Shown one piece after another: positions 6,249 through 9,695 of a stretch of 9,695 nucleotides of DNA; position 1 is the first letter of the stretch, and every line of letters starts with the position of its first letter. The notes beneath the pieces were generated by a model that ran no database searches, had not been told where the DNA came from, and worked only from the letters and a program-made list of their open reading frames with translations. The translations under genes and the position numbers were made by a program. Origin of the DNA: Candidatus Luteimonas excrementigallinarum (GTDB lineage: Bacteria > Pseudomonadota > Gammaproteobacteria > Xanthomonadales > Xanthomonadaceae); contig DXCY01000253.1 of NCBI GenBank assembly GCA_019115725.1, forward strand, positions 1-9,695. Reading direction: 5' to 3'.

Positions 6249-7058
6249 TCAGCTGTACGAATGTGCGGCGTCGGGGAACGACCCGTCCCGCACCGCCTGT
6301 ACGTAGGCCTGCACGGCCCCCGCCACCGAACCGCCCTCGGCCAGGAAGTCCTTCACGAACTTCGGCCGCCGCTGCCCGGAATCCAGGCCCAGCATGTCGT
6401 GGAGCACCAGCACCTGGCCATCGCAGCCTGGGCCGGCACCGATACCGATGGTGGGAATCGCGCTCTCCGCGGTGATGCGGGTGGCTACTTCCGCCGGCAC
6501 GCCCTCCAGCACCAGCAGCGCGGCGCCCGCCTCGGCCACCGCGCGAGCCTCGGCCATCAGCCGCTCGGCGGCGGTTTCGCCCCGGCCCTGCACCTTGAAG
6601 CCGCCAAAACGCAGCACCGACTGCGGGGTCAGGCCCAGGTGCGCACAGACCGGGATCTCGCGCTCGACCAGGTAGGCAATTGTTTCCAGCTTGTGTCCGG
6701 CACCTTCCAGCTTGACCATGCCGGCGCCGGCCTGCAGCAGCCGGGTGGACGCATCCAGCGCGCGCTCCGGGGTGGCATCGGCCTGGAACGGCAGATCCGA
6801 CACCAGCAACGCGCGCTTCAGCCCGCGGGCCACGCAGCGGGTGTGATACACGGTGTCATCCACGGTCACCGGCAGGGTGGAATCCAGCCCCTGCACCACC
6901 ATGCCCAGGGAATCACCCACCAGCACCAGGTCGATGCCGTTCGCATCCAGCGTACGGGCAAAGCCGGCGTCATAGACGGTCAGCATGGTGAGCTTGCGCC
7001 CTTCCTGGCGGGCGGCGATGAGATCGGGGACGGTAACGGGGCGCGTGGGAGTATTCAT
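6249..7058 (-). CDS. panB: 3-methyl-2-oxobutanoate hydroxymethyltransferase
   Basis: 269 residues (E. coli PanB has 264). Transfers a hydroxymethyl group from 5,10-methylene-tetrahydrofolate to alpha-ketoisovalerate, giving ketopantoate, the first committed step to pantothenate. Seen: VGDSLGMVVQG with Mg ligand Asp49, SDLPF with Asp88, GLTPQSV, GG-KVQGR, LVLEGVP with catalytic Glu185, and IGIGAG; each acidic residue is four positions after its E. coli counterpart. The ATG at 7058 fits the family N-terminus; the alternative GTG at 7088 adds ten unrelated residues. There is no Shine-Dalgarno sequence, and a -10-like box ends only six bases before the ATG, so a leaderless mRNA is possible. The folate-dependent reaction makes folK upstream a sensible neighbour. 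Confidence 0.97.
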   Translation of the reverse strand: MNTPTRPVTVPDLIAARQEGRKLTMLTVYDAGFARTLDANGIDLVLVGDSLGMVVQGLDSTLPVTVDDTVYHTRCVARGLKRALLVSDLPFQADATPERALDASTRLLQAGAGMVKLEGAGHKLETIAYLVEREIPVCAHLGLTPQSVLRFGGFKVQGRGETAAERLMAEARAVAEAGAALLVLEGVPAEVATRITAESAIPTIGIGAGPGCDGQVLVLHDMLGLDSGQRRPKFVKDFLAEGGSVAGAVQAYVQAVRDGSFPDAAHSYS

Positions 7059-7064
7059 CCCACT

Positions 7065-7070
7065 AGTATG
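7065..7070 (-). promoter_or_regulatory. Possible -10 box of panB
   Basis: CATACT on the minus strand matches four of six bases of TATAAT and ends six bases before the panB ATG, so transcription from it would start at or near the A of the ATG. No good -35 is seen. panB may instead be reached by read-through from pcnB-folK. Confidence 0.3.
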
Positions 7071-7080
7071 GCCCGCGCAG

Positions 7081-7099
7081 GTTGCCACTTGAAGGCAAC
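7081..7099. repeat. Perfect 6-bp inverted repeat upstream of panB
   Basis: GTTGCC (7081-7086) and GGCAAC (7094-7099) are exact inverted copies around a 7-base centre. It lies in the 62-base gap between folK and panB, in the region where a panB -35 would be. It could be an operator or a weak hairpin terminator for pcnB-folK; no T tract follows it on the minus strand. Confidence 0.5.
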
Positions 7100-7120
7100 A
7101 ACGCGCCGGGCGCGCAACTG

Positions 7121-7624
7121 TCAGCCCGGAAACCGCTGGATATCGCCCGCATCCAGCAGTTCCAGCGCCGCACGCGCACTGCCAACACCGGGAATCCGCG
7201 CATCCGGCAGCACATCCAGCAGCGGAACCAGGGCGAAGGCACGCTCATGCAGGCGCGGATGCGGCACCTGCATGCCAGGCACATCAACCACCGCCTCGCC
7301 GTACAGCAGCAGGTCCAGGTCCAGTGTCCGCGGGCCCCAGCGGTCGCTGCCGTCCGCCGCGCGGACCCGACCGAAATCACGCTCGATCCCCAGCAGCGCA
7401 TCCAGCAGGACCTGCGGCGCCAGGGTCGTGCGGACCGCGGCAGCGGCATTGATGAAATCGGCCTGGTCCTCCACGCCCCAGGCGGGCGTGCGGTATAGCG
7501 ACGAAGTGCCCTGCAGCGTGGACTGCGGCAGCGCCTGCAAGGCACGGAAGGCCTGCTGGATCGTCAGCACGCTGTCGCCAACGTTGCCGCCCAGACCGAC
7601 CACGGCAACCACCGGTGCAGTCAT
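7121..7624 (-). CDS. folK: 2-amino-4-hydroxy-6-hydroxymethyldihydropteridine diphosphokinase (HPPK)
   Basis: 167 residues (E. coli FolK has 159). Transfers pyrophosphate from ATP to 6-hydroxymethyl-7,8-dihydropterin in folate synthesis; cytoplasmic. Seen: GLGGNVGD near the N-terminus (10-17), SSLYRTPAWG, DFINAA, and the family signature RWGPRTLDLDLLLYG with Mg ligands Asp102 and Asp104, then HPRLHERAFALVPL. The ATG shares its A with the last base of the pcnB TGA (TGATG), and there is no separate ribosome binding site, which suggests translational coupling to pcnB. The pcnB-folK-panB-panC order is common in gammaproteobacteria. Confidence 0.97.
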   Translation of the reverse strand: MTAPVVAVVGLGGNVGDSVLTIQQAFRALQALPQSTLQGTSSLYRTPAWGVEDQADFINAAAAVRTTLAPQVLLDALLGIERDFGRVRAADGSDRWGPRTLDLDLLLYGEAVVDVPGMQVPHPRLHERAFALVPLLDVLPDARIPGVGSARAALELLDAGDIQRFPG

Positions 7625-8937
7625 CAGCTGCTGGCCGTGCGCCGACGACGCCGGCGGCGCGGCCGGCGCGCTTCGGCGCTGTCCTCCTGCGGCGGATGGG
7701 CGGCGATCGCCAGGTCGGGATCCTGCTGGGCCTCTCGCCAGAAGGCCACGTCCTCGGCATGTTCGCTGGAAGCACTCTGGCGCAGCATCAGGAAGTCGAA
7801 CGCGGCACGGAATCGCGGATGCGCAAGCGTGCGCATCACCCGCTTGCGCTGGCGCAGCGGGAAGCGCGTCTGCAGCAGCCAGATTTCCTGCATCGGCAGC
7901 GAGAACCGCCGCGGCAGGGCCACGGTGGACAGCTGGTGCACGGTGACCCGGTCAGCCGCACGTCGCTGCGCTTCCACCGGCTGCACATCCTGGGCCTGCA
8001 GGGCCATCAGCGCGCGGCAATAGGCCGGCCACAACAGCAGGGCGAACAGGAAGGCCGGGGACACCGGCTCTTCCGCCGCCACCCGCGCGTCGGTGTTCTT
8101 CAGCCCGGCGATCACCATCCGCCGCAGCGCACCGCTGCGGTTGGCCGCCAGCGCCGAAGCCGACTCGGGAAACAGCGCGGCCAGTAATCCGAGCCGCTCC
8201 AGGCCCTCGAAGCTGCGCACGGCGTGGCCGGAGAGGAACAGCTTCAGGCACTCCTCGAACAGCCGCGCCGGCGCGGCCTCGGCCAGCAGTCCGGCCAGGC
8301 GCGGGATCGGCGCCGCCGTTCCGCGCTCGATTTCAAAATCAAGCTTGGCCGCCAGCCGCACCGCGCGCAGCATGCGCACCGGATCCTCCCGGTAGCGCAG
8401 CTCCGGGTCGCCAATCAGGCGCAGCACCCGGGCCTGCACGTCTTCAAAGCCGCCCACGTAATCGCGGACCGAGAAGTCCTCGATCGTGTAATACAGGGCG
8501 TTGGCGGTGAAATCGCGCCTGACCGCGTCTTCCTCGATCGTGCCGTAGATATTGTCCCGCAGCAGCATGCCGTCCTCATGCTGCTGGCGGTCGCCGCTGC
8601 CGTCGTCGGAATTGGAGCGGAAGGTGGCCACCTCGATGATCTCGCGGCCAAACAGCACGTGCGCCAGGCGGAACCGGCGGCCGATCAGCCGGCAATTGCG
8701 GAACAGCGCCTTTACCTGCTCCGGGGTGGCATCGGTAGCCACGTCGAAATCCTTGGGCTTGATCCCGGCCAGCAGGTCGCGCACCGCGCCGCCCACCAGG
8801 TAGGCCTCATGCCCCCCCTCCTTCAGCCGGTAAAGCACGCGCAAAGCGTTGGGACTGATGTCCTTGCGGGAGATGGGATGGCTGTCGCGGGCAATGCTGC
8901 GCAGCTGTGGAATCGCCGGTGCGTTCTGGATTGGCAT
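7624..8937 (-). CDS. pcnB: Poly(A) polymerase I
   Basis: 437 residues with the chosen start (E. coli PcnB is about 465). Adds 3' poly(A) tails to RNA, marking it for decay. Seen: HPISRKDISPNALRVLYRL, the nucleotidyltransferase core LVGGAVRDLL then KPKDFDVAT with catalytic Asp63 and Asp65, and the PAP-type FRNCRLIGRRFRLAHVLFG and EVATFR, which separate it from CCA-adding enzymes. Next come RRDFTANALYY, RYREDPVRMLRAVR, and a strongly basic C-terminus with seven consecutive arginines (RRPRRRRRRR), typical of the family. The ATG at 8937 is preferred because conserved sequence starts shortly after it and the divergent -10 lies upstream. An ATG at 8982 would add a 15-residue leader and has only a weak GAGAG ahead. 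No clear Shine-Dalgarno at 8937, so the start is less certain than the gene. Confidence 0.95.
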   Translation of the reverse strand: MPIQNAPAIPQLRSIARDSHPISRKDISPNALRVLYRLKEGGHEAYLVGGAVRDLLAGIKPKDFDVATDATPEQVKALFRNCRLIGRRFRLAHVLFGREIIEVATFRSNSDDGSGDRQQHEDGMLLRDNIYGTIEEDAVRRDFTANALYYTIEDFSVRDYVGGFEDVQARVLRLIGDPELRYREDPVRMLRAVRLAAKLDFEIERGTAAPIPRLAGLLAEAAPARLFEECLKLFLSGHAVRSFEGLERLGLLAALFPESASALAANRSGALRRMVIAGLKNTDARVAAEEPVSPAFLFALLLWPAYCRALMALQAQDVQPVEAQRRAADRVTVHQLSTVALPRRFSLPMQEIWLLQTRFPLRQRKRVMRTLAHPRFRAAFDFLMLRQSASSEHAEDVAFWREAQQDPDLAIAAHPPQEDSAEARRPRRRRRRRTASS

Positions 8938-8961
8938 CAAGACTTGGTTTGACGGAAAGCC

Positions 8962-8974
8962 TGCTATACTAGCA
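8962..8974. promoter_or_regulatory. Symmetric divergent -10 region between pcnB and tRNA-Glu
   Basis: TGCTATACTAGCA has inverted arms TGCTA and TAGCA around TAC. Read on the plus strand it is an extended -10 (TGC-TATACT); on the minus strand it is TGC-TAGTAT, also an extended -10 form with a poorer hexamer. The minus reading would start pcnB transcripts near 8959, a leader of about 22 nt. On the plus strand TTGGTT at 8944-8949 is a possible -35 at 15 nt spacing. Confidence 0.5.
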
Positions 8975-9004
8975 AGCTGCATGGCTCTCAGGCCGGCAGC
9001 GGCA

Positions 9005-9010
9005 TATAAT
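9005..9010 (+). promoter_or_regulatory. Consensus -10 box of tRNA-Glu
   Basis: TATAAT, a perfect -10, lies 26 bases before the mature tRNA and is followed by a GC-rich discriminator as expected for stable-RNA promoters. A start near 9017 would leave a 5' leader of about 20 nt for RNase P. The best -35 candidate is ATGGCT at 8981-8986 (18 nt spacing), which is weak. Confidence 0.6.
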
Positions 9011-9036
9011 GCCGACCGGGGCCCAGCCCCAGCTCC

Positions 9037-9112
9037 GCTCCCTTCGTCTAGCGGTCCAGGACGCGGCCCTCTCAAGGCTGAAACACGGGTTCGATTCCCG
9101 TAGGGAGCGCCA
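9037..9112 (+). tRNA. tRNA-Glu, anticodon CUC
   Basis: 76 bases including an encoded 3' CCA (9110-9112). The acceptor stem GCTCCCT (9037-9043) pairs fully with AGGGAGC (9102-9108), with G as discriminator. The anticodon stem 9064-9068 pairs with 9076-9080 (one G-T), and the loop CTCTCAA places CTC at 9071-9073. The T arm ACGGG-TTCGATT-CCCGT is perfect. The D arm GTCTAGCGGTCCAGGAC closely resembles E. coli tRNA-Glu. This isoacceptor reads GAG; a UUC isoacceptor is presumably encoded elsewhere. Confidence 0.97.
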
Positions 9113-9165
9113 TATCGCGCGGGACAGCCCGCAACCGGTTCGCCCCTCAGCGCGGACCGGGCGCA

Positions 9166-9189
9166 ACAGCCCGGCTCCGGCCGGGCTGT
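9166..9189 (+). terminator. Hairpin terminator after tRNA-Glu
   Basis: ACAGCCCGGC (9166-9175) and GCCGGGCTGT (9180-9189) form a perfect 10-bp stem with a TCCG loop, 54 bases after the tRNA. The following CTGTATCC is only moderately T-rich, so it may act as a terminator or as a 3' processing boundary. Confidence 0.7.
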
Positions 9190-9217
9190 CTGTATCCGGA
9201 CCCGCGCCGCGCTGTCC

Positions 9218-9223
9218 TACAAT
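9218..9223 (+). promoter_or_regulatory. -10 box of fdxA
   Basis: TACAAT matches five of six bases of TATAAT and lies 30 bases before the fdxA ATG. Located after the tRNA terminator, so fdxA is probably transcribed on its own. No clear -35 is seen. Confidence 0.5.
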
Positions 9224-9253
9224 AGTGCCAGTACATCAGGGATCCGAACTGCA

Positions 9254-9577
9254 ATGGCTTTCGTCGTTACCGAGAACTGCATCAAGTGCAAATACACCGA
9301 CTGCGTGGAGGTGTGTCCGGTTGACTGTTTCCATGAAGGCCCGAATTTCCTGGTCATCGATCCCGATGAATGCATCGACTGCACCCTGTGCGAGCCGGAG
9401 TGCCCGATCGGCGCCATCTACCCCGAAGACGACGTGCCGGCCGGGCAGGAACACTTCATCCCGCTGAACGCCGAGCTCTCGCAGGAGTGGCCGGTGATCA
9501 CCGAGCGCAAGGACGGCCCTGCCGACGCCAAGGAATGGGAAGGCAAGCCGGACAAGCTCCAGTACCTGGAACGCTGA
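9254..9577 (+). CDS. fdxA: 7Fe ferredoxin FdxA ([3Fe-4S] plus [4Fe-4S])
   Basis: 107 residues, one more than Azotobacter vinelandii ferredoxin I, which it resembles. Small soluble electron carrier. The cysteines run C9-x2-C12-x4-C17-x3-C21-P and C40-x2-C43-x2-C46-x3-C50-P, each one position after the ferredoxin I cysteines. By that analogy C9, C17 and C50 bind the [3Fe-4S] cluster, C21, C40, C43 and C46 bind the [4Fe-4S] cluster, and C12 and C25 are free. The C-terminal acidic extension (PLNAELSQEWP onward) is typical of the family. The ATG is preceded by AGGGA at 9238-9242, a rather long 11 nt away. The electron donor and acceptor cannot be told from this window. Confidence 0.96.
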   Translation: MAFVVTENCIKCKYTDCVEVCPVDCFHEGPNFLVIDPDECIDCTLCEPECPIGAIYPEDDVPAGQEHFIPLNAELSQEWPVITERKDGPADAKEWEGKPDKLQYLER

Positions 9578-9596
9578 TCTCATCGCACTGATGCTG

Positions 9597-9617
9597 CCGC
9601 GCCGAGCCGTGGCGCGG
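9597..9617 (+). repeat. First hairpin downstream of fdxA
   Basis: CCGCGCC (9597-9603) pairs perfectly with GGCGCGG (9611-9617) around a 7-base loop, 20 bases after the fdxA stop. No T tract follows. It may stabilise the fdxA mRNA 3' end or assist the terminator that follows. Confidence 0.5.
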
Positions 9618-9623
9618 ACGGCA

Positions 9624-9649
9624 AAACGGCGGGCCTGGGCCCGCCGTTT
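9624..9649. terminator. Terminator downstream of fdxA, probably bidirectional
   Basis: AAACGGCGGGCC (9624-9635) and GGCCCGCCGTTT (9638-9649) are perfect inverted copies; a realistic fold is a 10-bp stem with a CCTGGG loop. A run of A on the left and T on the right, followed by GCATTTCC, gives a terminator-like layout on both strands. It may also end an unseen minus-strand gene from the right. Confidence 0.8.
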
Positions 9650-9695
9650 GCATTTCCGGGGATGAACCCGGGGAATGGGCCGCCCGGCGGCGGAT

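Noticed and set aside
7624..7665. Seven-arginine tail of PcnB as a frameshift artefact
   Set aside because: The reading frame ends in a TGATG overlap with folK, and a basic arginine-rich C-terminus is normal for PcnB.
5267..7946. Very long plus-strand ORFs (5267-6475 and 6126-7946) opposite panD, panC, panB and folK
   Set aside because: They lie antisense across two or more well-recognised genes, have arginine-, proline- and alanine-rich compositions with no motif, and are the expected by-product of high-GC third positions.
8224..8952. A 242-codon plus-strand ORF opposite pcnB
   Set aside because: It is a shadow of pcnB with no recognisable motif or ribosome binding site.
8949..8970. TTGACG and TATACT as a standard plus-strand promoter
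   Set aside because: The spacing is only 10 nt, far below the 16-18 nt needed. The extended -10 alone is a better explanation.
9037..9253. tRNA-Glu as an attachment site for an integrated element
   Set aside because: I see no integrase, no repeat of the tRNA 3' end in the window, and the flanking genes are ordinary core genes.

Overview
The window is high-GC DNA carrying thirteen recognisable features of a typical gammaproteobacterial core genome. Gene content, order and protein style point to the Xanthomonadaceae/Lysobacteraceae (Stenotrophomonas, Xanthomonas or Lysobacter relatives). This lineage call is an inference from sequence resemblance, not from a search. Nothing suggests a prophage, an integrated element, CRISPR, or an insertion sequence. 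Long ORFs antisense to the listed genes are treated as high-GC shadows.

Left part (1-2878, plus strand): the C-terminal EAL domain of a truncated cyclic-di-GMP signalling protein, then a tight plus-strand run of an HSD17B10-like short-chain dehydrogenase, the EF-P-like translation factor EfpL (YeiP), and RNase T (rnt). The SDR-efpL gap is 10 nt, with the efpL ribosome binding site overlapping the SDR stop codon. rnt follows 29 nt later.

Middle and right (2901-8937, minus strand; listed in transcription order from the right): pcnB (poly(A) polymerase) and folK (HPPK, folate pathway) overlap by one base. Then come panB and panC (pantoate/pantothenate synthesis), then panD (beta-alanine synthesis) and pgi (glucose-6-phosphate isomerase), then the guanidinium exporter gdx. 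panB, panC and panD together make pantothenate for coenzyme A. Internal promoters are visible ahead of panD (good match), gdx (extended -10) and possibly panB. gdx is preceded by two hairpins with identical GGGG-ACGG-CCCC cores, the hallmark of a guanidine-II (mini-ykkC) riboswitch, so gdx looks like a self-contained guanidine-sensing and export unit.

Right end (plus strand): a tRNA-Glu(CUC) gene with encoded CCA, transcribed divergently from pcnB across a nearly symmetric -10 region, a strong terminator hairpin, then fdxA (7Fe ferredoxin) with its own -10 and two hairpins downstream. The last 46 bases after the fdxA terminator hold nothing I can identify. No stretch longer than 300 bases lacks a gene.

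I do not see an undescribed system. The items most worth a second look are the gdx riboswitch unit, the glycine at the usual catalytic glutamate position of Pgi, the altered EAL active-site loops, and the symmetric divergent promoter between pcnB and the tRNA.
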